Source of the DNA: DASXHZ01 sp036488085 | Lineage (GTDB): Bacteria; Acidobacteriota; Thermoanaerobaculia; Gp7-AA8 | NCBI GenBank assembly: GCA_036488085.1 | Contig: DASXHZ010000084.1 | Span: 29,410 to 93,409, forward strand | Length of the DNA: 64,000 nt | Direction: 5' to 3' | In this document: positions 54,027-62,920 of the stretch, piece after piece | Numbering within the stretch: the stretch's first letter is position 1 | Layout of the letters: each line of letters starts with the position of its first letter | The notes under the pieces: model-generated | What the model was told of the DNA's origin: nothing | Database searches by the model: none | Seen by the model: only the letters and a program-made list of their open reading frames with translations | Program-made: the position numbers and the translations under genes

Positions 54027-54971
54027 ATGCCGTGCCCCGTCTGCGAGACGACTGAGCTGGAGATCTTCCGCGATCGCGGGCAGATCGCGAACGAGCTACG
54101 CCTGCGCGCGGAGTTTTTCATGCAGCGCATCGATGGCGCGATCGATCCCGCCGAGATGAAGGACCGCTTCGACGTATTGCACAACACCGCCTCCGCGATC
54201 CGCATCTGCCGGGCCTGCGGAGTGTTGGTGCGGGAAGACGACCGACGCGACTTCGAAGCCGACCCGTACCCGCCGTTCGTCATGGAACGGATGCTCCGCG
54301 CGCAGATCGACGCCTATCGCGCGAAGGAGCAGTGGCTGCGGCCAATGCTGCCGGAGGGCGCGAAGGTCATCGAAGTCGGCAGCTACGTCGGCGCGTTTCT
54401 GCACGTCGCGCACGAGTGGGGCTGGAACGCCCTCGGAGTCGACGTCGGCGACGACACCGCACGCTTCGCCAGCGCTCATTCCTACCCGACGCGCCACGCG
54501 GCATTGGAGGAGTGCGCTTTCGACACCTGCGCCTTCGACGGCGTCTTGATCTGGAACACGTTCGAGCAGGTCGACGATCCGCGGTCGCTCCTGAACGAGT
54601 CGCGCCGGATCGTCCGCGACGCAGGCGTGCTCGCCATCCGCACGCCGAACGCGGAGTTCTACGCACGCGAAACCGACCCGGCGTCGCTCGCCTGGAGCAA
54701 CCTCCTCGGCTTTCCGCACCGCTTCGGCTTCACGCCGTCGTCACTCGAGGCCTTCGCGAACGAGTGCGGCTTCAATCTGATCGAGTGCCGGAACGAGACG
54801 TACATGCCGACAATGCGCGAGCGCTTCACCGCCACCGCGCGCAAAGAAGAGGACGACGTGACGCGCGCCCTGCGTGACTCAGGGCGCGCGCCGTGGATCG
54901 AGTGCTATTTCCGTTCGACCGTCACTTCGCCCGAGTTGAAAGACTCGAGCGTGCCGCCGGGCTTGAGGTAA
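54027..54971 (+). CDS. SAM-dependent methyltransferase with N-terminal zinc ribbon
   Basis: A 314-residue protein. N-terminal Cys pairs (MPCPVCETTEL and IRICRACGVLV) form a zinc ribbon, as in methyltransferases of sugar or secondary metabolism. Then EGAKVIEVGSYVGAFLHVAHEWGWNALGVDVG (SAM motif I-II) and FDGVLIWNTFEQVDDPRSLLNESRRIVR. ATG 54027 is the start; CATAAC lies 6 nt upstream. Its last 67 nt overlap the convergent lipoprotein gene, so the annotated C-terminus is longer than the conserved core. Confidence 0.82.
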   Translation: MPCPVCETTELEIFRDRGQIANELRLRAEFFMQRIDGAIDPAEMKDRFDVLHNTASAIRICRACGVLVREDDRRDFEADPYPPFVMERMLRAQIDAYRAKEQWLRPMLPEGAKVIEVGSYVGAFLHVAHEWGWNALGVDVGDDTARFASAHSYPTRHAALEECAFDTCAFDGVLIWNTFEQVDDPRSLLNESRRIVRDAGVLAIRTPNAEFYARETDPASLAWSNLLGFPHRFGFTPSSLEAFANECGFNLIECRNETYMPTMRERFTATARKEEDDVTRALRDSGRAPWIECYFRSTVTSPELKDSSVPPGLR

Positions 54972-56161
54972 TCCTTCGCGGCCTGATCGTTCTTGAGGTA
55001 GGCGTCCAAGAACGCCGTCGACGCGATCTTCGCGGCGGTGAAGATCCGGCGATCGCGGGCGAACAGGGTCGTGCCGCGGGATCCGCCGTAGCCGCGCGCC
55101 GGCTGCATCTGCGGATTCCCCATCGGATCGGTGTACCCGCCGCTGACCGGCCGCCGAACCTCGTCATCAGTGATGTCGCCGTACGTACCGCCCAGGAACG
55201 TCATGTGGCGTCCGCCGTTGAAGCTGACGAAGTACTTGTCCCCGGCCGGGCTGTAAGCGAACGGATCGTGGCGAGGCTTGGCATCGCCGGTGGTGTAGTA
55301 GTCGAGACTCCCGGTCAGGAACATCGTCGGGATGTTCAGATCCTTCCACGACTCCGTCGTGAGGCCGAGGGAGGCGGTGGTGCCTTGCGGCGAGAAGACG
55401 ACGGCCGCCTTGACGCGCGGATCGGCCGCCCGGACCGGCGGATTGGAGATGAAGCTCGTCATGCCGCCGATCATCATCGCCGTGAACGCGCCATACGAAT
55501 GGCCGCTGACGGCGATCTTCGAGGTGTCCATCCTCCGCTCCAGCTCGGGATATTTCTTCTCGAGCGTGTCGAGGTTGTCGAGGATCAGCGAGATGTCCTT
55601 GGCCCGGTTGATCCAGTCCGCCGGCGTCTGTGTCGCCCAGATCGCCTCGGCGAGCGAGTCGGGCTGCTGCTGTGCCGCCGTCGTCTGCTCCCCTGCCGTC
55701 GTCGCCTTCCGCGAATTGCGGCCGCGGCCCTCGGCGCGCGTTTTCTCCATCTCGGCGCGACGCTCTTCACGCCGCTGCTCCAGGATCGGGCCGAGCTTGC
55801 CGGCATCGGCGTGCGCCGGCTTGATCACGATGTAGCCGTGACCGGCCCAGTACTCCGTCAGCGGCGTGTACGCGGTGTGCGAACCGCCGAAGCCGTGGGA
55901 GAAGACGATGACCGGGTATGGACCTCCGCGCGTCGGGTACTCGATCGTCATCACGAGGTCTTTGTTGCGCGCGGAGTCGTGCAAGACGGCGTTGGGGATC
56001 GATCCGACCGGATAGTTCGTCTCGTCAGGCAGGTAGTGCGCGAGGCCAACGTGCGATCCGGTTGTGCTCGTCGCAGGCGCCGGCGTCGCGGGTTGCGACG
56101 GCTTCGAAGCGCATGCGGCCAGCGCGGCTACAGACGCCGCACACAAGAGTTTGCGAAACAT
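54905..56161 (-). CDS. PAF-acetylhydrolase-like alpha/beta hydrolase lipoprotein
   Basis: A 418-residue lipoprotein (MFRKLLCAASVAALAACASKP, lipobox LAAC). Seen: YPVGSIPNAVLHDSARNKDLVMTIEYPTRGGPYPVIVFSHGFGGS, nucleophile VSGHSYGAFTAMMIGG, Asp in LTGSLDYYTTGD, His in GGRHMTFLGG. There is a charged insertion rich in Glu/Arg/Gln between the oxyanion loop and the nucleophile. GGAGG lies before ATG 56161. Substrate unknown. The 3' end overlaps the convergent methyltransferase gene; the 5' side faces the 40-bp repeat array. Confidence 0.87.
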   Translation of the reverse strand: MFRKLLCAASVAALAACASKPSQPATPAPATSTTGSHVGLAHYLPDETNYPVGSIPNAVLHDSARNKDLVMTIEYPTRGGPYPVIVFSHGFGGSHTAYTPLTEYWAGHGYIVIKPAHADAGKLGPILEQRREERRAEMEKTRAEGRGRNSRKATTAGEQTTAAQQQPDSLAEAIWATQTPADWINRAKDISLILDNLDTLEKKYPELERRMDTSKIAVSGHSYGAFTAMMIGGMTSFISNPPVRAADPRVKAAVVFSPQGTTASLGLTTESWKDLNIPTMFLTGSLDYYTTGDAKPRHDPFAYSPAGDKYFVSFNGGRHMTFLGGTYGDITDDEVRRPVSGGYTDPMGNPQMQPARGYGGSRGTTLFARDRRIFTAAKIASTAFLDAYLKNDQAAKDYLKPGGTLESFNSGEVTVERK

Positions 56162-56184
56162 CAATACCTCCAATTCAGATGCGG

Positions 56185-56219
56185 AGAGCGCAGAGCGCAG
56201 AGCGCAGAGCGCAGAGCGC
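56185..56219. repeat. (AGAGCGC)5 tandem repeat
   Basis: Five perfect 7-bp copies, 24 nt upstream of the lipoprotein start codon. The unit is the complement of the GCGCTCT core of the array at 56233-56380, so the two can form long hairpins. Confidence 0.9.
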
Positions 56220-56232
56220 AGAAAAGTTCACC

Positions 56233-56380
56233 AATTCTGCGCTCTGCCCTCTGCGCACTGCCCTCTATACTCAATTCTGCGCTCTGCCCTCTGCGCACTG
56301 CCCTCTATACTCATGACTGCGCTCTGCCCTCTGCGCACTGCCCTCTGCCCTCTGCGCTCTGCCCTCTGCCCTCTATACTC
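56233..56380. repeat. 40-bp tandem repeat array with internal TATACT boxes
   Basis: Two and a half units of a 40-bp repeat begin at 56233, 56273 and 56313; the third is extended by extra CTGCCCTCTG units. Each unit contains GCGCTCTGCCCTCTGCGCA and ends CTCTATACTCA, giving TATACT hexamers at 56266-56271, 56306-56311 and 56374-56379. It lies directly upstream of the molybdopterin oxidoreductase gene. No spacers, so it is not CRISPR. Confidence 0.9.
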
Positions 56381-56405
56381 ATGAACGCAACGTTCCGCTG
56401 AATCC

Positions 56406-58469
56406 ATGCCCAATGTGATCCGAGCCGTCTGCCCCCACGATTGCCCCGATACCTGCTCGATGCTCGTCACGGTCGAGGACGGTCGCGCCACGCGGATCGC
56501 GGGCGATCTCGACCATCCGATCACGCAGGGCTTCCTCTGCACGAAAGTGTCGAAGTACCTGGAGCGGACGTACCACCCCGATCGCCTCCTCTACCCTCAG
56601 ATGCGCGCGGGCGCGAAAGGTGACGGGAAGTTCCGCCGCGCGAGCTGGGATGAGGCGCTGGCGGTCATCGCGGAGAAACTGAACGCGATCATCCGTTCGA
56701 GCGATGGCCCGCAAGCCATCCTCCCCTACTCCTACGGCGGAACCCTCGGCACACTGCAGGGAGAGGCGATGGCGTCGCGCTTCTTCAACGCCATCGGCGC
56801 CTCGCAACTCGACCGCACGATCTGCGCTGCGGCGGGCACGGAGGCGCTGAACGCAACGTTCGGGACTCGCCTGGGGACCGACACGGAGCGCGTCGGCGAC
56901 GCGAAGCTGATTCTGCTGTGGGGCACGAACACGCTCACGTCGAATCCGCATCTCTGGCCGTTCATCCGGAAGGCAAAAGCGAACGGCGCGACGACGATCT
57001 GCATCGATCCGTTGAGGACGCGCACCGCCGCGGCGTGCGACGAGCACATCGCGATCCGTCCCGGCACCGACGCCGCGCTCGCGCTGGCGATGATGCACGT
57101 CCTCTTCCGCGACAACCTCTACGACCGCGACTACCTCGAGCAGATGACGCTCGGGTGGGAGAAGCTGCGCGACCGTGTGCTCGCGGAGTACGCACCGGAG
57201 CGCGTCGCGGCAATCTGCCGCATCGACGCGGCGACGATAGAATCGCTCGCGCGCCGCTACGGCACGGTGAAACCGGCGTTCATCCGTCTCAACTACGGAT
57301 TGCAGCGGCACGGCGGCGGCGGCAACGCGGTGCGATCCATCGCGCTGCTCCCCGCGGTGATCGGCTCGTGGAACGATCCCGCCGGCGGCTGCCAGCTTTC
57401 GACGTCGAAGACATTCGGGTTCGACAGCGCGAAGATCGAGCGCCACGACCTGATCCCTCCCGGAACGCGAACGATCAACATGTCGCGCCTCGGCGAGGCG
57501 CTGAACGGCATCGACGACCCGCCCATCCGCGCCATGGTCGTCTACAACTCCAATCCTGCCGCCGTTGCGCCCGAGCGCGATCGCGTGCTCGCCGGACTCC
57601 GGCGCGACGATCTCTTCACCGTCGTCCTGGAGCACTTCCAGACCGATACCGCCGACTACGCCGACGTCCTTCTCCCCGCCACGACGCAGCTCGAGCACGA
57701 AGACATCCACAAGGCGTACGGCCACCTCTACCTCATGTACAACCCTCCGGCGATCGCACCGCTCGGCGAAGCGCTGCCGAACGCGGAGATCTTTCGCCGC
57801 ATCGCCGCCGCGATGGGCGTGAGCGAGCCCGCCGTCCGCGCGACCGATGAAGAGATCCTGCGCCAGACGCTCGCCACCGCGGCAGCGGCTGTCTCCAACA
57901 TTTCGCTGGAAGAGATCCGCGCGCGCGGCTCCATTCGGATCGACGTTCCGGCGCCGCATGTGCCGTGGGCAACCGGCACGCACGTTCCGACGCCGAGCGG
58001 CAAGATCGAGATCGATTCGAGTGCGGTGGCGAAGCTCGGCCTCGATCCGTTGCCGTCCTACGTTCCGCCGCATGAGTCGGAGGAGCGCGATCCGGAGCTC
58101 GCACGGCGCTACCCGCTCGCGCTGATCTCCCCTCCGGCGCACGCGTTCCTCAACTCCAGCTTCGTCAACATCGCATCGCTCCGCCGCTCCGCCGGCAAAC
58201 CGACCCTCGAGATCCACGCCGACGATGCGGAACGCCGCGGAATAGCGGCCGGGCAGCGGGTGAAGATCCATAACGATCGCGGCGCGTTCACCGCCGAAGC
58301 CGTCATCACCGACCGCGTCCGTCCCGGCGTCGTCTCCGCGCCGTCCGTCTGGTGGGGCAAGCTCACCGACGACCACACGAACGCCAACCAGACGACGTCG
58401 CAGGCAGTGACGGACCTCGGCGGCGGCGCCACCTTTTACGACAACCTGGTCGAAGTCAGCGGCGTCTAG
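56406..58469 (+). CDS. Molybdopterin oxidoreductase with 4Fe-4S cluster
   Basis: A 687-residue cytosolic molybdo-enzyme of the DMSO-reductase superfamily. The N-terminal [4Fe-4S] site is CPHDCPDTCSM...GFLCTK; then RASWDEALAVIAEKL, YSYGGTLGTLQGEAMASRFF, LWGTNTLTSNPHLWPFIRKAKANGATTICIDPLRTRTAAA, RPGTDAALALAMMHVLF, and the C-terminal MopB-CT domain (LEIHADDAERRGIAAGQRVKIHNDRGAF). No Tat signal. It resembles BisC/formate-dehydrogenase-like proteins of unknown substrate. The start lacks a clear Shine-Dalgarno. Confidence 0.9.
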   Translation: MPNVIRAVCPHDCPDTCSMLVTVEDGRATRIAGDLDHPITQGFLCTKVSKYLERTYHPDRLLYPQMRAGAKGDGKFRRASWDEALAVIAEKLNAIIRSSDGPQAILPYSYGGTLGTLQGEAMASRFFNAIGASQLDRTICAAAGTEALNATFGTRLGTDTERVGDAKLILLWGTNTLTSNPHLWPFIRKAKANGATTICIDPLRTRTAAACDEHIAIRPGTDAALALAMMHVLFRDNLYDRDYLEQMTLGWEKLRDRVLAEYAPERVAAICRIDAATIESLARRYGTVKPAFIRLNYGLQRHGGGGNAVRSIALLPAVIGSWNDPAGGCQLSTSKTFGFDSAKIERHDLIPPGTRTINMSRLGEALNGIDDPPIRAMVVYNSNPAAVAPERDRVLAGLRRDDLFTVVLEHFQTDTADYADVLLPATTQLEHEDIHKAYGHLYLMYNPPAIAPLGEALPNAEIFRRIAAAMGVSEPAVRATDEEILRQTLATAAAAVSNISLEEIRARGSIRIDVPAPHVPWATGTHVPTPSGKIEIDSSAVAKLGLDPLPSYVPPHESEERDPELARRYPLALISPPAHAFLNSSFVNIASLRRSAGKPTLEIHADDAERRGIAAGQRVKIHNDRGAFTAEAVITDRVRPGVVSAPSVWWGKLTDDHTNANQTTSQAVTDLGGGATFYDNLVEVSGV

Positions 58470-58489
58470 AGACGCTAAACTGCGCCTGC

Positions 58490-59269
58490 GTGAGTCATTT
58501 CGGAATCCCCTTACTCCTCGTCACCATCGTCTATGTCGCTCTCCTCGTCCTGAACGAGCGGACGAACCTTTTCGGCGACCGCTTCTCGTCACCGCTCCTG
58601 AAGGTCATCGCCTACATCTGGCTCGGCGTATTCCTACTCTTCGTCACCGTGGAGGTGGTCAGCTCGTCGCTCGTGCAGCCGACCGCGAAAGAGCTGGCGA
58701 GGATCCCGTTCTACAACCTCTTCGGGCTGCATGCGGTCCTCATCCTCTTTCTCGCCGGTTGGTGGTTCCTCACTGGCCGCCCTCCGCTGACGCGCTTCCT
58801 CAACATCCGGATCGACGGCAATGCGCTGCTGACCGGATTGGCGGTCGGCGTCGGCGGCTGGATGATCACCATCGCGCTGGCACTCGTCATCGCGTTCATC
58901 CTGCAGGCGAGCGGCGTCATCCCGAAAGACGTGCAGCCACCGGCGATGGTGGCGTGGATCGCGTCGCTCGCCGTCTGGAAGAAGGCGCTGCTGGTCTTCT
59001 CGGCCATGACCGTCGAGGAGGCATTCTTCCGTGGCTGGCTCCAGAAACGGATCGGCGTCATCGCTTCGACCCTCTTCTTCGCGCTGGCGCATGCCGGCTA
59101 CGGCCAGCCGTTCCTCCTCATCGGCGTGGCGCTGATCTCGCTCGTGATCGGCGTCACCTTCTACCGCACGAAAAACATCATCCCCGGCGTGATCGCCCAC
59201 GGCGTCTTCGACGCCGTCCAACTCTTCGTCATCATCCCCATCGCCTTCAAGGCGGCAGGACTCGGTTGA
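58490..59269 (+). CDS. CPBP-family intramembrane metalloprotease
   Basis: A 259-residue membrane protein with about seven hydrophobic segments. CPBP/Rce1 motifs: EEAFFRGWLQKRIG (EExxxR), FFALAHAGYGQ (FxxxH) and HGVFDAVQLFV. GTG 58490 is the start, with TAAACT 8 nt upstream; an in-frame extension upstream is not protein-like. Homologues process prenylated or bacteriocin-like substrates or take part in self-protection; the client is unknown. Confidence 0.9.
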   Translation: MSHFGIPLLLVTIVYVALLVLNERTNLFGDRFSSPLLKVIAYIWLGVFLLFVTVEVVSSSLVQPTAKELARIPFYNLFGLHAVLILFLAGWWFLTGRPPLTRFLNIRIDGNALLTGLAVGVGGWMITIALALVIAFILQASGVIPKDVQPPAMVAWIASLAVWKKALLVFSAMTVEEAFFRGWLQKRIGVIASTLFFALAHAGYGQPFLLIGVALISLVIGVTFYRTKNIIPGVIAHGVFDAVQLFVIIPIAFKAAGLG

Positions 59270-59281
59270 AGTGAGTCGTCG

Positions 59282-59373
59282 CTCAGTGGGGCGCCGGCGG
59301 CCTCGCCTGCGTGCCGCGCGAAGCGCGGCTGTCGCCGCGCCGAGCCGGCGAGGCCGCCGGCTCCCCCACTGAG
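59282..59373. repeat. Large near-perfect inverted repeat between CPBP and M20 genes
   Basis: Left arm 59282-59307 and right arm 59344-59373 pair over about 26 bp with one base indel; the loop contains an inner GCCGCGC/GCGCGGC hairpin. The GCCGGCGGCCTCGCC core also occurs, as coding sequence, in radA near 21960. It ends 20 nt before the -10 box of the M20 gene. Confidence 0.8.
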
Positions 59374-59408
59374 GACGCCCCCACCCACCGCGCATAGAAT
59401 TCGCACCC

Positions 59409-60770
59409 ATGCTCGCGCTCACGCTTCTCGCATTCCTCGCTGTCCCGACTCTCCCGGACGCGCAGCGTCAGCTCACGTTCGACATTTACAAACAGCTCAT
59501 CGAGATCAACACGACCGAGAGCGTCGGGAACATGACGACTGCGGCCGAGGCGATGGCAAAGCGGCTGACCGACGGGGGGTTTCCGGCGGAAGACGTCAAG
59601 GTGCTGGTGCCGGAGCCGCGGCACGGCAACCTCGTCGCGCGGTTGCGAGGCACCGGCAAGGAGAAGCCGCTCCTCCTCCTCGCGCATCTCGACGTCGTCG
59701 AGGCGCGGCGCGAAGACTGGTCGACAGACCCTTTCACGCTCATCGAGAAAGACGGCTACTACTACGGCCGCGGAACGGGCGACGACAAAGCGATGGCCGC
59801 GATCTGGATCGCGACGCTGATCCGTCTCAAGCAGGAGCACTTCGTCCCCGATCGCGATCTGATCGTGGCACTGACCTCGGACGAGGAGACCGGCGACTAC
59901 AACGGCGTCGACTGGCTGGTGAAGAACCACCGCGACCTCATTGACGCCGCGTTCGCGCTCAACGAGGGCGGCGGCGGCGCGATGAAGAACGGCAAGTACC
60001 TCTACAACGGCGTCGGCGCGAGCGAGAAGGTCTACATCACGCTGCGCCTCGAGGTGAAGAATCCAGGCGGCCATAGCTCGGTGCCGCGCGAGCCGAACGC
60101 GATCTACCAGCTCGCCGACGCCCTCGCACGCATCCATGCGTACCAGTTCCCGGTGAAGCTCAACGAGATCACCCGCGCGTACTTCGCGCGTATGGCGGCA
60201 TTCGAAGAGGGGCAAGTCGCCTCCGACATGCGTGCGCTCGCCGAGCACGACGACCGCGACGCCGCCACGCGCCTGTCGCGCAACTTTGTCTACAACGCGC
60301 GCATGCGGACGACCTGCGTCGCGACCCGCCTCGACGGCGGACATGCCGACAACGCCCTGCCGCAGACCGCCCGCGCCACGATCAACTGCCGCGTGCTACC
60401 GGGCGACGATCCGGAAGGCGTTCGCACGCAGGTCGTGAATGCGATCCACGATCCCGCCGTCGAGGTGACATGGATCGACCGCGCGAAACTGAGCGTTCCC
60501 TCGCCGCTCTCCCCAGCCGCCATGAAGCCGATCGAGGAGGTCACGCACGAGTTCTGGCCCGATGTGACCGTCGTACCGACCATGGCGACCGGCGCCAGCG
60601 ACGGCCTCTACCTGCGCAACGCCGGCATCCCAACGTACGGCGTCTCGGGTCTCTTCGGCGAGATCGGCGAGAGCCGCTCCCACGGCCGCGACGAACGCGT
60701 CGGCGTCAAGCAGTTCTACGAGTCGGCGCAGTTCCTATACGCGCTCGTGAAGCGTATGAGCGGGACGTGA
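59409..60770 (+). CDS. M20-family metallopeptidase, secreted
   Basis: A 453-residue zinc peptidase: short signal (LALTLLAFLAVPTLPDA), LLLLAHLDVVEARREDW (His and Asp ligands), YYGRGTGDDKAMAAIWIATLIRL (bridging Asp), TSDEETGDYNGVDWLV (catalytic and metal Glu), LNEGGGG, and a dimerisation domain with NPGGHSSVPREPNAIYQ. The group includes carboxypeptidases and aminoacylases. TAGAAT ends 8 nt before ATG 59409, a model leaderless start. Confidence 0.93.
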   Translation: MLALTLLAFLAVPTLPDAQRQLTFDIYKQLIEINTTESVGNMTTAAEAMAKRLTDGGFPAEDVKVLVPEPRHGNLVARLRGTGKEKPLLLLAHLDVVEARREDWSTDPFTLIEKDGYYYGRGTGDDKAMAAIWIATLIRLKQEHFVPDRDLIVALTSDEETGDYNGVDWLVKNHRDLIDAAFALNEGGGGAMKNGKYLYNGVGASEKVYITLRLEVKNPGGHSSVPREPNAIYQLADALARIHAYQFPVKLNEITRAYFARMAAFEEGQVASDMRALAEHDDRDAATRLSRNFVYNARMRTTCVATRLDGGHADNALPQTARATINCRVLPGDDPEGVRTQVVNAIHDPAVEVTWIDRAKLSVPSPLSPAAMKPIEEVTHEFWPDVTVVPTMATGASDGLYLRNAGIPTYGVSGLFGEIGESRSHGRDERVGVKQFYESAQFLYALVKRMSGT

Positions 60771-60795
60771 TCACGATTTAGGCGAGAGCGAAAAA

Positions 60796-62106
60796 CTACT
60801 GCTCGCTGACGACAACCCCATCGCCTTCGAACCGGATCTTGAAGCCGGCGGCGTCGCCTTCGATCATGACGTTCTCGAGCGACTTGTCGTCGACGACGGT
60901 CGGGATCAGGTTCCCGGTCCACGCCACGAGCGCCTCGGAACTGATCGAGAGCGGGTACTCGCGCGTGACGCGGAGCGTCAGAGGCTCGATCGACGTCGAG
61001 ATCGCGAGCGAGCCTTTCCCGAAGATCTTCACCGTGTCGATCTTTCGCTGGTAGGAGCCGTCGTAGATCGACTCCACGCGGTACGTGAGCGAGTCTTCCA
61101 GCGCGAGGAGATTGCGCCCCTCCACGTAGATGAACTCGTCGTTGAGATCGAGGAGAAACGTCTTGCGCCCCTTCTCGTAGACGAAGATCTTTCCGTGGCC
61201 GGCCGCCTTCACGAGCGTCTGCGCGGTCGTGCCAAGGAGTCCCGATTCGGCGACGAACTTCAGATTGCCGGAGTAGCTGGAGACCGTGCCGCGCTTCACG
61301 TGCACGCTCCGCGCGAAATTGATCTCGAGGAATCCGTTCTCGTGCAGCGCGAACGTCCGCGACGCCCCTTCGATCTTGCGCGCGGCGATGTCGATCCGCT
61401 TGTCTTCCGCGTGCTGCGGTTCGTCGACCGCGTCCTGCAGCTTGCGCGCGGCGGTGTGCGCAGCCATCTGCGCGGTCGAGTCGGCCGGCATCGCGACGTT
61501 CCCGGGCTGCGTCGCCACGGCCATGGCGGAGCGACGGATCTCATCATCGGTCGGACGCGGTTTGATCGCGGCCATCTTCTGGGTCGTGCGCTCTACCGGC
61601 TTGGGAGCGGGCGCCGGCGCCGGCGCGGCCTGCGGACGCATCTCCGCCTCGACCTCGCGCACGACCTTGTCGGCGCCGGCGAAGCGGAGGTGCTCGAGCG
61701 CGATGCCGTACTTTTTCCGCTGGCGGTACAGCAGGCCGAGGTAGAGGTGCGACTTCGCGTAGTTCGGGCGGAGCTCCACGGCGCGGAGGAGGAACTGCTC
61801 CGCCTCTTCCAGCTTCCCCTGTTTGAACAGGATCAAGCCGAGGTTCGAGTGAAGGATGAAGACGTTAGGATTCTCGCTCGCCAGCCGCCGATAAATGACC
61901 TCGGCCTCCGGGAACGCGTTGGTCTTGAAGTAGACGAGGCCGAGGAGGTTGAGGACATCCGAGTCGTCAGGGCGGAGCTTCTGCGCCGCCTCGAGCTCGC
62001 GCCGCGCCTCCGCCGACCGCCCTTCCTGGAACGCCTCCCGGCCGCGGTTGTAGTGAAGGAGAAAGACTCCTTGATCAAACGGCGCGACGAGAGAGGTCTC
62101 GGGCAT
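60796..62106 (-). CDS. TPR protein with C-terminal AIM24 domain
   Basis: A 436-residue cytosolic protein. Three to four TPR units at about 15-150 (HYNRGREAFQEGRSAEARRELEAAQKLRPDDSDVLNLLGLVYFKT; NLGLILFKQGKLEEAEQFLLRAVELRPNYAKSHLYLGLLYRQ), a Pro/Ala linker, and an AIM24-type beta domain (ENGFLEINFA...SGNLKFVAESGLLGTTAQTLVKAAGHGKIFVYEKG...FIYVEGRNLLALEDSLTYRVE). TACAAT ends 8 nt before the ATG. AIM24 proteins are of unknown function in bacteria. Confidence 0.87.
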   Translation of the reverse strand: MPETSLVAPFDQGVFLLHYNRGREAFQEGRSAEARRELEAAQKLRPDDSDVLNLLGLVYFKTNAFPEAEVIYRRLASENPNVFILHSNLGLILFKQGKLEEAEQFLLRAVELRPNYAKSHLYLGLLYRQRKKYGIALEHLRFAGADKVVREVEAEMRPQAAPAPAPAPKPVERTTQKMAAIKPRPTDDEIRRSAMAVATQPGNVAMPADSTAQMAAHTAARKLQDAVDEPQHAEDKRIDIAARKIEGASRTFALHENGFLEINFARSVHVKRGTVSSYSGNLKFVAESGLLGTTAQTLVKAAGHGKIFVYEKGRKTFLLDLNDEFIYVEGRNLLALEDSLTYRVESIYDGSYQRKIDTVKIFGKGSLAISTSIEPLTLRVTREYPLSISSEALVAWTGNLIPTVVDDKSLENVMIEGDAAGFKIRFEGDGVVVSEQ

Positions 62107-62136
62107 TACGGGCGATTGTATCGTGCGGCGTGGAGG

Positions 62137-62186
62137 GCGTTATCGGTGATCCGTTATCGGTTATCAGAGCCCGTAACGGATAACGC
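62137..62186. repeat. GTTATCGG/GATAACGC partial palindrome
   Basis: Contains GCGTTATC (62137-62144), CCGTTATC and GGTTATC units and the inverse GGATAACGC (62178-62186). Related to the lipA-ferredoxin element at 2225-2282. Confidence 0.65.
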
Positions 62187-62199
62187 GCGCAACGCGCGT

Positions 62200-62886
62200 C
62201 TAGTGCGCGCCGAGGATGCGGAGGCCGGGGATGACGATCGGCTGGAGCATCATTGCGCCGAATCCGCCGCGGAGCTTCGGTCCGCTGCTGCGTCCCGGGT
62301 ACCACTCGGCGGCGCTCGTCCCTTGCGGACGGCCGTAGTACACGGTCATCGCGCGCTGCACGTAGGTCGTCGTCTCCGCATACGGAGGAATCCCGCCGTA
62401 CCGCGTGACCGCCCCTTCGCCCGCGTTGTACGCGGCGAGTGCGCGCTGCATGTCGTGACCGAACATGTCGAGCAGGTCGGCGAGGTAGTGGACGCCGCCG
62501 CGGATGTTGTCTTCCGGATCGAAGACGTCCTTGACCCCGTAGCGGTGTGCGGTCTCGGGGATGAGCTGCATCAGTCCGCGGGCGCCTTTTCTCGACACGC
62601 AGCGCGGGTTGAAGTCCGACTCGACCTGGATCACGGCGTGGACGAGCACCGGGTCGACGTTGTACGTGTCGGCGTATTGGTCGATCAGCTTGTCGTAGGG
62701 CGTGTGACGATTCCGCTGCTTCGCGAGCCACGAGTAGTTCGAGGCGCGGACGGACGGCGACCAGACGTTGTAGATCACCTTCTTGCCGTCGGGACGGACG
62801 GTCAGCCGCACGTCGGCGCGAGCCGTCACGGCAGTCACACTGGTGACTGCGAGCAGGGCCACAACCGCCACCGCGAACTTATTCAT
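62200..62886 (-). CDS. Lytic transglycosylase (SLT domain), secreted
   Basis: A 228-residue peptidoglycan-cleaving enzyme with signal peptide (FAVAVVALLAVTSVTAVTARA). The SLT domain has catalytic Glu in IQVESDFNPRCVSRKGARGLMQLIPETAHRYGV, then DNIRGGVHYLADLLDMF and ALAAYNAGEGAVTRYGGIPPYAETTTYVQRAM. A family-1 (MltC/Slt70-like) core. TACGAT ends 9 nt before ATG 62886. It is divergent from the MazG-like gene. Confidence 0.94.
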   Translation of the reverse strand: MNKFAVAVVALLAVTSVTAVTARADVRLTVRPDGKKVIYNVWSPSVRASNYSWLAKQRNRHTPYDKLIDQYADTYNVDPVLVHAVIQVESDFNPRCVSRKGARGLMQLIPETAHRYGVKDVFDPEDNIRGGVHYLADLLDMFGHDMQRALAAYNAGEGAVTRYGGIPPYAETTTYVQRAMTVYYGRPQGTSAAEWYPGRSSGPKLRGGFGAMMLQPIVIPGLRILGAH

Positions 62887-62920
62887 TGCCGCAAGATCGT
62901 AGCACAGCGAAAATCGACGC

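Noticed and set aside
56233..56380. Possible CRISPR array
   Set aside because: The 40-bp units are directly adjacent without unique spacers and there are no cas genes.
56379..58376. 665-codon minus-strand frame opposite the molybdopterin gene
   Set aside because: Shadow frame with no recognisable domain.
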